DNA of 64,000 nucleotides from Sphingobacterium arenae (GCF_014692505.1 NZ_JACNYK010000001.1:815922-879921), one strand, 5' to 3'. Positions 10,090 through 18,948 are shown, counted from the stretch's first letter. Notes: a model not told the origin generated them from the letters alone. Numbers and translations are program-made.

Positions 10090-11736
10090 ATGTTTACAAG
10101 AATACTGAAACGGAATAATCTATACATACCCTTATTGGCGGTAACCCTCGGTTTGTGTAACCAGCAGGAGGTAAAAGCACAATATCCAGTTATTCCCGAT
10201 TCTCTACAGAAAATGGCGGATGCGCGGGATAAAGCAGAAGAGCAACGTTTGGCAAAAGTATGGGAAGCGGCGAAAGCTGTGATGGATCAAGAAGGGAAAC
10301 CTTATATTCCTTGGGCCGCGGAACCAAAAGATTTGCCGCAAGCGGATATACTGGCGTTTCCTGGTGCAGAGGGCGGAGGAGCCTATACCCCGGGGGGAAG
10401 AGGTGGTCGCATATTTGTGGTGACTAGTTTAGCCGATAGCGGGCCAGGCACATTACGCGAAGCCTGTGAAGCAGGTGGTGCCCGGATTATTGTATTCAAC
10501 GTGGCGGGAATCATCCAGTTGGAGAAACCTATTATCGTGAAAGCACCGTATGTGACGATTGCGGGACAAACTGCTCCTGGAGATGGTGTTTGCGTGGCAG
10601 GTGAATCTTTTTTGATTGACACGCACGATGTCATCGTACGATTTATGCGCTTTCGTAGAGGTGTAAATGAAGTCACACGGAGGGACGATGCATTAGGTGG
10701 AAATGGCGTAGGCAATATTATGTTAGATCATGTTTCTGCTAGTTGGGGACTGGATGAAAATATGTCAATGTACCGTCATGTCTATGACAGAGGGGGCAAA
10801 GATTTAAAGTTGCCAACTGTAAACATCACGATACAGAATTCTATCTTTTCCGAAGCGCTGGATACGTATAATCACGCTTTTGGTAGTACCATAGGTGGTT
10901 TGAACAGTACATTTATGCGAAATTTATGGGCTTCGAATATCAGCCGTAACCCGTCTGTAGGGATGTATGGCGACTTTGGGTTTGTAAATAATGTGGTATG
11001 GAACTGGTGGAACCGGAGTGCGGATGGAGGCGATCACCGTTCCGAATATAATTTCATTAATAACTATTACAAACCCGGGCCGATTACGCCTTTGGATAAA
11101 CCGATATCCTACCGTATCCTCAAACCGGAATCTGGCAGAAGCCAAGAAAATGCGAACATGTTTGGAAAAGCGTATGTGCATGGAAATATCGTGGAAGGAA
11201 ATAAGCGTGTAACGAAAGACAATTGGGATGGGGGTGTACAACCGGAGGCTGAGGGGGATCTCAGTACGCTTTTAGCGAAAATAAAAATGGATAAGCCGTT
11301 TTCGCTTTCTAATTTCGGGAAAATATTAACCGCCCAGAAAGCTTACGACTATGTACTGAAAAATGTAGGTGCTACGCTACCAAAGCGTGATGCGGTAGAC
11401 GAACGCATTGTCAAGCAAGTGAAAACGGGCAAAGTGTTTTATACAGAGCCTGCCGAGCCATTGGCGCCATCACCCTATGTGAAACGTAGATTACCGGTAG
11501 ATTCCTATAAGCAGGGCATTATAACGGATGTAAACCAGGTCGGTGGCTATCCCGTCTATGCAGGAACACCGTACAAAGATTCCGACAATGACGGAATTCC
11601 GGATGATGTGGAAACAAAAATGGGCTTGGACGCCAGTAATCCGGACGATGCGGCACAAATTAGTGACAACGGATATGCACATATAGAGAACTACCTGAAT
11701 AGTGTAGTTCCAGAAAAGACTGTTAAGCCTTTATAA
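10090..11736 (+). CDS. Pectate lyase, PL1 type (tandem paralogue)
   Basis: A 548-residue secreted lyase, the same length and domain order as the gene at 8290. A signal peptide ends near KAQ (about residue 30), then a linker, then the PL1 beta-helix from FPGAEGGG with GGRGGRI, PGTLREA, YVTIAGQTAPGDG, RRDDALGG, SWGLDENMSMYRH and SRNPSVG (likely catalytic Arg). The C-terminus has the calcium-loop motif DSDNDGIPDDVETKMGLD. The two genes look like an old tandem duplication; differences concentrate in the loops after NNYYKPG, which may change substrate methylation or chain-length preference. A strong terminator follows about 45 bp downstream, closing this block. Confidence 0.9.
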   Translation: MFTRILKRNNLYIPLLAVTLGLCNQQEVKAQYPVIPDSLQKMADARDKAEEQRLAKVWEAAKAVMDQEGKPYIPWAAEPKDLPQADILAFPGAEGGGAYTPGGRGGRIFVVTSLADSGPGTLREACEAGGARIIVFNVAGIIQLEKPIIVKAPYVTIAGQTAPGDGVCVAGESFLIDTHDVIVRFMRFRRGVNEVTRRDDALGGNGVGNIMLDHVSASWGLDENMSMYRHVYDRGGKDLKLPTVNITIQNSIFSEALDTYNHAFGSTIGGLNSTFMRNLWASNISRNPSVGMYGDFGFVNNVVWNWWNRSADGGDHRSEYNFINNYYKPGPITPLDKPISYRILKPESGRSQENANMFGKAYVHGNIVEGNKRVTKDNWDGGVQPEAEGDLSTLLAKIKMDKPFSLSNFGKILTAQKAYDYVLKNVGATLPKRDAVDERIVKQVKTGKVFYTEPAEPLAPSPYVKRRLPVDSYKQGIITDVNQVGGYPVYAGTPYKDSDNDGIPDDVETKMGLDASNPDDAAQISDNGYAHIENYLNSVVPEKTVKPL

Positions 11737-11780
11737 CCCCTTTTTAAAGGCGCTCTTTTATTAGTTTAGTTAGTTTGGTA

Positions 11781-11809
11781 GGCTGTTGCGATCGCAACAG
11801 CCTTTTTTT
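11781..11809 (+). terminator. Terminator with 22-bp perfect palindrome
   Basis: GGCTGTTGCGA and TCGCAACAGCC form a perfect 22-bp palindrome followed by seven Ts. It separates the pectate lyase from the convergent OmpA-like gene that ends at 11822. Confidence 0.9.
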
Positions 11810-11821
11810 AGGAATGCCCGA

Positions 11822-13150
11822 TTACAGTTTGGTAAATTCAACACGTCTATTTTGGGTTCTTCCCGCTTCGGAGTCATTCGTTGACACAGGAACCGCTTCA
11901 CCTTTTCCGAGGGTCTCTAGCCTGTCTGTAGAGATGCTATGCGTCGATACTAATATCTCTTTGACGGCCGCAGCTCGCTGTTCACTTAACGTCAGATTTG
12001 TTTTATCATCCCCAACGTTATCTGTATGCCCTACGATTTGCAAGCGTAATTGCGGGTTTTCCAGCAGGAGATCGGCAACAGATTTTATAACGCCAAACGA
12101 TTGTGGCTGTATACGTGAAGCGCCGGTATCAAACAGTATGCCGGTCGTCGTAAATGAGCCATTTTGAAGAAGATGCTGGCGAGGCGGTATCAAACCCTTG
12201 GCGATTTTGATATTACCGACATAAACGCCGATTTGTTCATCCTTATAAGGACTGCTCGCTAATTTGAAAAACAATTGATTAAACTCCCCGGCTTTTGCCA
12301 CACCTTTTGGTGCATCATATAGCTTTTCTCCGTCAATCCATATTCGCAAACGTTCTTTCTGGACCTGTATAGCTACGTGGGCGATTCGTCCATACCATGT
12401 TTTTACCTTGTTTTCACTTTTTGCCGGACTGTTGAAATAACGGATATACTTTTCATATGAATCTAAACTAAAGGTTCCTGAATGGGCATGTGGTGAGATG
12501 TTTACATAGAAAGACTTGTCGCCATTTTGTTCATTGAGCAGTTTGTTTGATGTAGGGGATTGCTCACCCGAAGCGAATAAACCAAATCTAAACTCCGGAG
12601 CCATCCATCCCTGAAAGTCTATCTCGAAAACCATATCAAACTCTACGCTAAAATCTTGACCAAACCCTTGTTCATTACTCGTCAAAACGACGCTTCGTTG
12701 TGCCATGCGTAGCCACTTCCCTTCCACATTATTCAAATTAACGATAACCGAACTACCATTGCTATTCCATCCTGATGGCAATTCTCCAATGGGATCGTCG
12801 ACAAAATTTGCCGCGTATAGTACGGAATCGCCAGGAATGAAATCGTATTTGCTGTAAGATTGGAGCGGGTTGTTATTTTGTGGTTCAGCAGCATGTGTGT
12901 TCGTTGATTGGTCTTGTTGTACCGTTGTATCCTGTCCGTTGGCAGTAGAAGCCGATTCTATAGCTTGATCGATCCCTTTGGATACCGCTTTGTCGGTTTC
13001 GTTTACTATTTTATTCACAGCCGTGTTTTCTATTCTGCCTTTTACCTTCTTCCATATTCCCTGGGAATAGAGCGGACTAATGATACATATCGAGTGTACC
13101 GCAAAGACCAGCATGATTCTTGTCCATATCACTGTTTTTTCCATCTTCAT
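11822..13150 (-). CDS. OmpA C-terminal domain protein with LamG-like middle region
   Basis: A 442-residue envelope protein. An N-terminal signal peptide (to about SPLYSQ, residue 30) is followed by a Gln/Thr-rich linker, a beta-rich middle region (about 105-310) resembling concanavalin/LamG folds (YAANFVDDPIGELPSGW, FSVEFDMVFEIDFQG, RIWIDGEKLYD), and an OmpA-like peptidoglycan-binding domain (about 325-442) with VGHTDNVGDDKTNLTLSEQRA and the NRRVEF end. It likely anchors the outer membrane to peptidoglycan; a ligand for the middle region is not evident. It is convergent with the pectate lyase and not obviously part of the PUL. Confidence 0.8.
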   Translation of the reverse strand: MKMEKTVIWTRIMLVFAVHSICIISPLYSQGIWKKVKGRIENTAVNKIVNETDKAVSKGIDQAIESASTANGQDTTVQQDQSTNTHAAEPQNNNPLQSYSKYDFIPGDSVLYAANFVDDPIGELPSGWNSNGSSVIVNLNNVEGKWLRMAQRSVVLTSNEQGFGQDFSVEFDMVFEIDFQGWMAPEFRFGLFASGEQSPTSNKLLNEQNGDKSFYVNISPHAHSGTFSLDSYEKYIRYFNSPAKSENKVKTWYGRIAHVAIQVQKERLRIWIDGEKLYDAPKGVAKAGEFNQLFFKLASSPYKDEQIGVYVGNIKIAKGLIPPRQHLLQNGSFTTTGILFDTGASRIQPQSFGVIKSVADLLLENPQLRLQIVGHTDNVGDDKTNLTLSEQRAAAVKEILVSTHSISTDRLETLGKGEAVPVSTNDSEAGRTQNRRVEFTKL

Positions 13151-13274
13151 ATACTTTTAAATAAGTTTTTCATAAATCTACTTACCTATGTATTTTGTCA
13201 ACGATTTTTTCGACAAAGGGCGATTTTTGACGTTCTATGTTTTTGTTTTATCGACAAAATGCGCAGATCAGGTA

Positions 13275-13793
13275 TTAGTTGAGTTTAAAAGTTACACCGA
13301 TGTTTAATACCGCGGCGCCATACCCAATTTCAGCAAAGGCTCCAAATTTTTCGGAGAACCAGTACCTAGAACCAATATGCCCAGCCCAAAGGAAGCCACC
13401 GGCAGAAGTAGAAAACGGCGCGTCATCTGCACCATCCCATTTAACAGAAGCAACGTTATAGCCGAGCATGATCCCGCCGTATGGATCGAACTTTGTTGAA
13501 TTTACTTTCAGATGGTAGGATCCTCTAGCTGCGGCTAAAATATGGGTATATTTCCAATTGCCGTACCCCCCAAAAGATTCCTTTTTGGTCGAAAAAGCCG
13601 TGTAGGCACCCACACTGACACGATCTGAAATAGCCTGTTCGTAGCTTAATCCAATAGGAATACCAAGACCACCTCCGATTCCTATGCCTAGGTTAAATAT
13701 TTTGTCGCCTTTTTGGAAAGACTGCGCGGGAGAGCTTGTTGCGTACAAAATGTACGCCAGTGTAATAAATACAGTGCTTTTAATCTTTGTCAT
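13275..13793 (-). CDS. Small outer membrane beta-barrel protein
   Basis: A 172-residue protein with a signal peptide (ending about SPAQS, residue 25) and alternating amphipathic strands rich in Gly and aromatic residues (FNLGIGIGGGLGIPIGLSYE, VSVGAYTAFSTKK, HILAAARGSYHL, GGIMLGYNVAS, AAVLNIGVTFKLN). The C-terminal aromatic-rich strand fits insertion by the Bam complex. Length suggests an 8-stranded barrel. Two dyad sites of the CCGTA-N4-TACGG type lie 60-110 bp upstream, suggesting control by the local response regulator. Function unknown. Confidence 0.75.
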   Translation of the reverse strand: MTKIKSTVFITLAYILYATSSPAQSFQKGDKIFNLGIGIGGGLGIPIGLSYEQAISDRVSVGAYTAFSTKKESFGGYGNWKYTHILAAARGSYHLKVNSTKFDPYGGIMLGYNVASVKWDGADDAPFSTSAGGFLWAGHIGSRYWFSEKFGAFAEIGYGAAVLNIGVTFKLN

Positions 13794-13855
13794 GATTTAT
13801 TTTAAGTTTTAATTTTTGTGAAAGCAAAATTAGACGAGGGGAATGATCAAAATTT

Positions 13856-13904
13856 ACGTGCTACTACGGAATGCCAAAAAATCAGTATTACCGTAGCACT
13901 ACGG
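13856..13904 (-). promoter_or_regulatory. Candidate operator pair (CCGTA-N4-TACGG)
   Basis: A perfect dyad CCGTA-GCAC-TACGG at 13891-13904, with a degenerate copy ACGTG-CTAC-TACGG at 13856-13869, 35 bp apart. They lie upstream of the outer membrane protein gene at 13793. The same perfect dyad appears before the response regulator and the kinase genes. Confidence 0.5.
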
Positions 13905-13951
13905 ATTCCATGAATTAGTGGGTAATGCGGTAGATACGGGATATTTTGAAG

Positions 13952-14674
13952 CTAGTACATCAATTCTTTGATGGCTGGGAGATAGTTTCGACTAACGTTC
14001 AGCTCTACATTATTGGGTAGCGTGATGAACGTTTTGTGAATGTCCTTGTATAGTTCCTTTAGATGGTCCAGGTTCACGATGTATGATCGATGGATGCGTA
14101 AAAATTGTTGAGGGTCAAGTTTTTGCATAAGTTGTCCTATCCCCTGTGTACTTAAAAAAGACTCGTTGTGAAGGGTGAAGATCCATGTATAATCTTTATC
14201 TGCCTTTAAATGTGTGATTTCGGAAACAGGAATACAGGTCAAACGATTTCCTTTTTCGACCAGAATACGTCGCGGATATAAAGCTGCTTTATCTTGCAAA
14301 GGATCGGTGATGTCGTTATTCTTGCACCATAGCTTTTGTAAGGACATCTGTAAACGTTTGGTGGTAAAAGGTTTGAGAAGGTAGTCCACTGCGTCGTATT
14401 CAAAGGCTTTGGCGGCGTCGGTTGTACACTCAGAGGTCAAGACAACGGCCGGTAAATGTTCTGTTCTATCCAGTACCTCAAATCCATTGATGCCGGGCAA
14501 TCTCACGCTGATGAACATCACATCTGGTTGAAGTGCGTCAATATACCGTAGAGCTTCCAGACCGTTGCTCGCCTCCCAGAAAATCGCGGGATACTGATTT
14601 TGTTTCACTTCATCAATAAGTTGCCTACGAAACAAACAATCCCGGTCCACGATAAGCAAAGTTTGTTTTCTCAT
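13952..14674 (-). CDS. LytTR-type response regulator with atypical receiver
   Basis: A 240-residue protein: receiver-like domain (1-120) and LytTR DNA-binding domain (about 135-240; RILVEKGNRLTCIPVSEITHLKADKDYTWI and FLRIHRSYIVNLDHL are classic). The phospho-acceptor position reads PDVMFISVRLPG, so Ser56 stands where Asp is expected; the acidic pocket is also reduced (IVDRD). Thr80 and Lys101 (YLLKPF) are retained. It may therefore act without phosphorylation, or respond to another signal. No histidine kinase is directly adjacent. The Crp-like gene is divergent, about 130 bp away. Confidence 0.85.
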   Translation of the reverse strand: MRKQTLLIVDRDCLFRRQLIDEVKQNQYPAIFWEASNGLEALRYIDALQPDVMFISVRLPGINGFEVLDRTEHLPAVVLTSECTTDAAKAFEYDAVDYLLKPFTTKRLQMSLQKLWCKNNDITDPLQDKAALYPRRILVEKGNRLTCIPVSEITHLKADKDYTWIFTLHNESFLSTQGIGQLMQKLDPQQFLRIHRSYIVNLDHLKELYKDIHKTFITLPNNVELNVSRNYLPAIKELMY

Positions 14675-14803
14675 ATTTCGTTAATACCAAGTTCCGTCAA
14701 AAATAGGCGTCGAAGCATTGATTTAGAACTGACAAATGTCAGAAAATGAACTTCCTATAATTTTTTATTACCTTCGTGTTTATACAATTAGCAGATCATC
14801 AAT

Positions 14804-15400
14804 ATGCTTTTGCAATACCATTTTGAGCACGTATGCGCTTTTGCTAGGAATTATAATATACGCTTCACCCCTGATGAATTTGATATTATACGAACCCAAA
14901 CTAAATGTGAAGTTTTACCAGCGCATACCATACTCATGGAACAAGGTAAAAAAGTGGATAAACTGTATTTTCTCAACCGGGGGATTGCAAGATTATACCG
15001 TGTTCATCATGGAGTAGATCATACATTAGGTATTGTTTCGGATCATTATTTTTTATCCACACCGTTATATCTGCAAAGTGGCGAGATTTCTACCTGTTCC
15101 TTGGAATCATTGAGTGAGATTGATGTGTTGATATGGGACAAGGAAAGCGCGCTCTACTTGAAAAAAAATATTCCAAAGATGGAATCCATGGATTTGGCGG
15201 TCATGGATACCTTACTCAGATGGCTGCAGGACATCCAGATCAATTCCATCTGTATGACGGCGGAAGAACGCTACATCCATTTGATGGAGACCCAACCGAT
15301 TGTTGTTCAACAAGTTCCGTTAAAGTATATTGCATCATTTTTGGCCATACACCAGGACAGTTTAAGCAGGATCCGTAAAAATCTGGTACAACGGAGCTAA
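14804..15400 (+). CDS. Crp/Fnr-family transcriptional regulator
   Basis: A 198-residue protein with an N-terminal cyclic-nucleotide-binding-like beta barrel (about 20-125; ILMEQGKKVDKLYFLNRGIA) and a short C-terminal helix-turn-helix (VPLKYIASFLAIHQDSLSRIRKNL, about 168-192). This layout is the common Bacteroidota Crp/Fnr type, where the effector is usually unknown and the canonical cAMP-binding residues are missing. Its stop codon overlaps the stop of the convergent response regulator by about 4 bp. The hairpin terminator at 15405-15450 lies inside that neighbour's coding end. Divergent from the LytTR gene. Confidence 0.85.
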   Translation: MLLQYHFEHVCAFARNYNIRFTPDEFDIIRTQTKCEVLPAHTILMEQGKKVDKLYFLNRGIARLYRVHHGVDHTLGIVSDHYFLSTPLYLQSGEISTCSLESLSEIDVLIWDKESALYLKKNIPKMESMDLAVMDTLLRWLQDIQINSICMTAEERYIHLMETQPIVVQQVPLKYIASFLAIHQDSLSRIRKNLVQRS

Positions 15401-16026
15401 ATAAGACCGCGGAGGTAAGCCTCTTTAACAAGTCCCGCGGTCGTTTTTATATTAAGCTTTTGATTGAGGCTGTGTCGGTGAGATTCCACGGTACGAACAC
15501 TAAGGAAAAGCTTGTCGGCAATTTCCTGATTGGAATACTCGTTTGCTATCAAAGCCAGAATCTCGAGTTCCCTGTTGGTGAGCTTAACGTATGCTGTCGC
15601 TTTTCTGCCATGAATAGATTGCTGTAGGATTTGTTGTTCAATCTGCTTATCAATATACTGTTCCCCTGCTGCCACCGTTTCTATAGCCTGAAGAAGCGAC
15701 TCTTTTTCTGTGCCCTTAAGTAAGTAGCCCATGGCACCATTCCGCATCATTTTTCGCACATATACCACATCGTCATGGTTAGTCAGTCCAATAACAGCAA
15801 GCTTTGGATATAAATTAAGTAACTTTTTACAAAGATCTATTCCGTTTGTATCGGGTAGCTCAATATCCAGTAAGAGCACATCCGGTAGCTGTTCACTCAT
15901 TTTCCGTAATACATCGACACCGTCCTGAGCGGTGAATAGGACTTGATATGCCGGTTCATTTTGTAGCATTTTTAGAAGCCCATTGATGATCAAGGAATGA
16001 TCGTCTATTATGCCAATAGTTATCAT
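15397..16026 (-). CDS. NarL/FixJ-type response regulator
   Basis: A 209-residue two-domain regulator. The receiver (1-120) has the acidic pocket IGIIDDH and phospho-acceptor Asp54 in LLLDIELP. The LuxR-type helix-turn-helix (about 148-205) shows LTNRELEILALIANEYSNQEIADKLFLSVRTVESHRHSL-type residues. I start at the ATG at 16026 (MITIGIIDDH), since an upstream TTG adds nine residues with no receiver character. It lies 95 bp downstream of a HisKA_3-type kinase on the same strand, its likely cognate partner. Dyad sites at about 16071-16120, between the two genes, suggest autoregulation. Confidence 0.92.
   Translation of the reverse strand: MITIGIIDDHSLIINGLLKMLQNEPAYQVLFTAQDGVDVLRKMSEQLPDVLLLDIELPDTNGIDLCKKLLNLYPKLAVIGLTNHDDVVYVRKMMRNGAMGYLLKGTEKESLLQAIETVAAGEQYIDKQIEQQILQQSIHGRKATAYVKLTNRELEILALIANEYSNQEIADKLFLSVRTVESHRHSLNQKLNIKTTAGLVKEAYLRGLI
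15405..15450 (+). terminator. Terminator inside the convergent gene's coding end
   Basis: GACCGCGG (15405-15412) pairs with CCGCGGTC (15435-15442), followed by GTTTTTAT. It terminates the Crp-like gene but is also the last codons of the response regulator on the other strand, so the stem is constrained by coding. Confidence 0.7.
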
Positions 16027-16070
16027 ATATGCTGAAGTTATTTTCTTGTACAAAAGAAGAAAGAATGGAG

Positions 16071-16120
16071 ACGGTATTTTACCGTATTAGTACGGAAAAC
16101 ATTTTATCGTATCAAATACG
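16071..16120 (-). promoter_or_regulatory. Candidate operator cluster upstream of response regulator
   Basis: Three dyads occur in 50 bp: ACGGTA-TTT-TACCGT (16071-16085), CCGTA-TTAG-TACGG (16082-16095) and CGTAT-CAA-ATACG (16108-16120). They lie 45-95 bp upstream of the response regulator start, in the gap after the kinase gene. Inverted repeats of this size suit a dimeric NarL-type regulator. Confidence 0.5.
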
Positions 16121-16121
16121 T

Positions 16122-18047
16122 TTAAAGATCAACAGTTGCTTTGTCCAAACATGCGGTCATAGGGCAGTCAATCTCTATAAATACAGATGTTCCCTTTCCG
16201 ATGCAAGATCGAATATCAATGTTGCCCTGCAGTGATTTTACGCGATTATTTAAATTATGAAAACCAATACCGTTGACCCAAAGCGGTTCGGTGTCGAACC
16301 CTATTCCATTATCTTCAACGGTGATTAGCAAGCGTCCCTGTTCTTCGCTGAGTTGTACAATTCCTTCAGTAGCTTGTGCATGTTTCAAGATATTGGTCAC
16401 GCATTCCTGGATGACACGGTAAATGGTTAATTGGGAACTCTTGTTTAATTCAGGAAGCTCGCCAATGACGTAGCAATGCATCTGAAAGTCCGGTTTATTT
16501 ACCCTTTGGCAAAACGATTGAATGGCGTAGCCAAGCCCTTCCTCGAGAATCATTTCTGGCGCAAGGTTGTGGGAGATATTCCGTATTTCGCGCACGGCTA
16601 TTTCTATCAATTGACTTATATCTTTGAACGTCGTATGGGGGTCGCTATGTTCGGTCATGGCATTGATTTGTAGGCTTGCTGCCGATAAGATACTGGCTAC
16701 ACCGTCGTGCAATTCCTTAGCTGTCCGTTCTCGTTCCCGTTCTTCACCTGCTAGTTGTGCTTCGATCAGCTTCTTTTGCAATTCCGTTGATTGTGCCTTT
16801 CGTTTTTGTCTGTTTAATAGCCGTATGACGACCAATCCAAAGGTTAACAGGAATATCGAAAATATATAGATCATAAACCATGTATTCTTGCGGTCGAGTT
16901 CGGCGGCCTGCTCTACAATTTTGAGATCCCGTTCGGCGATTTGTTTTCTGTTTTGCGCGGTTTCGTATCGTACTTCAAGTTCATGTATCGTCTTTTGTGT
17001 TTCTTGGTTTTGTAGCGAATCCTTTAATTGTGCATGTTTTTTTTGAAAATCCAGTGCTTGTTTGTAGTACCCCAGGGCTTCATTGATGTCGGCGCCATCT
17101 TTATATAAGTCGATAAGCTGCGGTGTTGCCAATTCCTTTACCGCTAGTTTATGGGCCTTTTCGAAATATTCTTTTGCAGCTTGTGCATTACCTATTTCTT
17201 TAAATACGCGCGACATACCCGATAGGGTATAAACCTCATTTCCTGGCATAGATTTCGGCGTGATGGCCAGCGCTTTGGAAAATGTCTCGAGTGCCAACGG
17301 ATAATACCGCTGCATACGGTATACATCGGCGAGATTATTAAGTGCCTTGATTTCCATGGGCAGGTCTCCATAAGAACGTCCTATAGATAAGTACTGTTTT
17401 CCATGTTGTACAGCATCGGTCAGTTTTCCGGCCATAGCTTCCGCAACCATGACATTAACCAAGCTGTTGCCCATGGCCACAGTGTCCTTTAATTGCCGGG
17501 CAATCTCAAAGGACTGCCAAGCATATTGTAGACCTTTGTCCAGATCATGGAGATCCAGCAATAGAGAGCTCAAATTATTAAGATATTTTCTTCTATCAGA
17601 CAAATCCTTGTAGGTCGGATCTTTGATTTCGTTGGAAATTTCCAGTGCACTGATTAAATTGTTTGCAGCGTCTTCTAGCCGTCCTTTAGCCTGATGTTGT
17701 AACGCAATATTATTATAGGCCGCCGCCGCTTTCGGTCGGTTATTTAGACGTAAACTTAGGGTTAATGCGAGCCGCGCATATTCCATAGCTTCATCAAACC
17801 GCACCTGATCATACAGAAATACACTGTAGTTGCCTGCGAATAACAACTTGCCTGATTCTGAATTCAATTGATTGGCAAGATTACCGGCTTGCCGGAAATA
17901 ATATTCCGCAGAATCGGGAAATCTTGCCTTGTGTTTTTGTTTCGCCATTTCCACTAAATGTGAAATTTGAGTAGTGTCATTCCGCTCTATGAAAGAAGAA
18001 GTTTCGGAAGGTAGGACGACAAAAAGAAATAAATAAAATGTGTACAT
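16122..18047 (-). CDS. TPR-containing sensor histidine kinase (HisKA_3 type)
   Basis: A 641-residue kinase. A signal/anchor segment precedes about six TPR-like repeats (about 30-340, for example AAAAYNNIALQHQAKGRLEDA and EIKALNNLADVYRMQRYYPLA), a coiled coil, one transmembrane helix (about 390-410, WFMIYIFSIFLLTFGLVVI), then the HisKA_3 domain with phospho-acceptor His447 in RTAKELHDGVASIL and an HATPase domain (N-box IQECVTNILKHAQAT, G1 VEDNGIGFD, G2 GKGTSV). The TPR region is therefore periplasmic and is the probable sensor. It likely phosphorylates the NarL-type regulator downstream. A CCGTA-N4-TACGG dyad is 144 bp upstream. Confidence 0.92.
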   Translation of the reverse strand: MYTFYLFLFVVLPSETSSFIERNDTTQISHLVEMAKQKHKARFPDSAEYYFRQAGNLANQLNSESGKLLFAGNYSVFLYDQVRFDEAMEYARLALTLSLRLNNRPKAAAAYNNIALQHQAKGRLEDAANNLISALEISNEIKDPTYKDLSDRRKYLNNLSSLLLDLHDLDKGLQYAWQSFEIARQLKDTVAMGNSLVNVMVAEAMAGKLTDAVQHGKQYLSIGRSYGDLPMEIKALNNLADVYRMQRYYPLALETFSKALAITPKSMPGNEVYTLSGMSRVFKEIGNAQAAKEYFEKAHKLAVKELATPQLIDLYKDGADINEALGYYKQALDFQKKHAQLKDSLQNQETQKTIHELEVRYETAQNRKQIAERDLKIVEQAAELDRKNTWFMIYIFSIFLLTFGLVVIRLLNRQKRKAQSTELQKKLIEAQLAGEERERERTAKELHDGVASILSAASLQINAMTEHSDPHTTFKDISQLIEIAVREIRNISHNLAPEMILEEGLGYAIQSFCQRVNKPDFQMHCYVIGELPELNKSSQLTIYRVIQECVTNILKHAQATEGIVQLSEEQGRLLITVEDNGIGFDTEPLWVNGIGFHNLNNRVKSLQGNIDIRSCIGKGTSVFIEIDCPMTACLDKATVDL

Positions 18048-18190
18048 AGATAATCTAGTAATATTCTTTATGGAGCTGAAATATAGATCGTTTAAATTTT
18101 TCTACGCATTTCTTTCTACTAAAGTTGTTATTGATCGACGAAGCGCATTAGCGAGCGACTAAGATACAATGGAATTTTGATGCTGGACAT

Positions 18191-18204
18191 CCGTACCAGT
18201 ACGG
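18191..18204. promoter_or_regulatory. Candidate operator CCGTA-CCAG-TACGG between divergent genes
   Basis: A perfect dyad followed by AAAA, like the copy at 16082. It lies 144 bp upstream of the kinase (minus strand) and 76 bp upstream of the lipoprotein at 18280 (plus strand), so it could serve either or both. Confidence 0.5.
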
Positions 18205-18279
18205 AAAATTAGTGAATACGCTTTACTACAGTTGTTCCAAGGGTGATATCCGTTTAGTTTCGCAAAAAAAATAAATATT

Positions 18280-18924
18280 ATGAAGAAAATTGTATTCATT
18301 GTTGTGTCAGGTTTGTTGTTGTTGATGTTGTTTTCCTGCAAGCGCGACGAAGATCGGGAACCGGAGAAACCGACATTTCCCTTTATGAAAGTGGGTAACC
18401 AGTGGAACTATAGGATGATAACCGAAGGTGGCGAGACGGAAATCAGCTATAAGATTGCAGATAAAGTGCAAGAAAACTACTTCAAGGTGCTGTTGAATTT
18501 TGTAGGTTCAGAACTGCCTTCGGTGGACCATTTTTGGTACGCTGATCAAGAGATTTTTACAATGGCAACGGGTTGGCCAGACAGTGACCTTAAATTTACG
18601 ATGTTAGAAAAGGATGCTAAGGTTGGGGACCGTTGGGAATATTTTATTCCAGCACCTTTGGATCCGGAGGATGATGATCTTTCGGGAACGATCACCTATA
18701 AAATAATAGCGGTGGATGCTTCGACAACCGCCATTGGAAAGACGTTTACGGATGTATATAAAGTAAGGCACACGGCGTCGTCTCACCCGCAATTCTATGC
18801 GGACTATTTCATTAGTTTGTCATCGGGAATCATAAAAATGGAGGGAATGGGATATGTGCGGATTGATGACGAAGAGATTGCGTATTTTCCGCTGGCGTGG
18901 GAATTAAAATCAAAGAATTTTTAG
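18280..18924 (+). CDS. Small lipoprotein of unknown function
   Basis: A 214-residue protein with a type II signal sequence: LLLLMLFSCKRDED, Cys at about residue 20. The mature part (GNQWNYRMITEGGETEISYKI, GDRWEYFIPAPLDPEDDD, FTDVYKVRHT, FISLSSGIIKMEG) resembles soluble beta-rich lipoproteins that Bacteroidota carry in many copies, often with this NQWNY-type opening. An acidic +2/+3 region (KRDEDREPE) after the Cys suggests possible surface export. It is divergent from the kinase across a shared dyad site, so it may be a target of that two-component system. Function not known. Confidence 0.7.
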   Translation: MKKIVFIVVSGLLLLMLFSCKRDEDREPEKPTFPFMKVGNQWNYRMITEGGETEISYKIADKVQENYFKVLLNFVGSELPSVDHFWYADQEIFTMATGWPDSDLKFTMLEKDAKVGDRWEYFIPAPLDPEDDDLSGTITYKIIAVDASTTAIGKTFTDVYKVRHTASSHPQFYADYFISLSSGIIKMEGMGYVRIDDEEIAYFPLAWELKSKNF

Positions 18925-18948
18925 TACAGAATTTTGTGTCAATTTACA

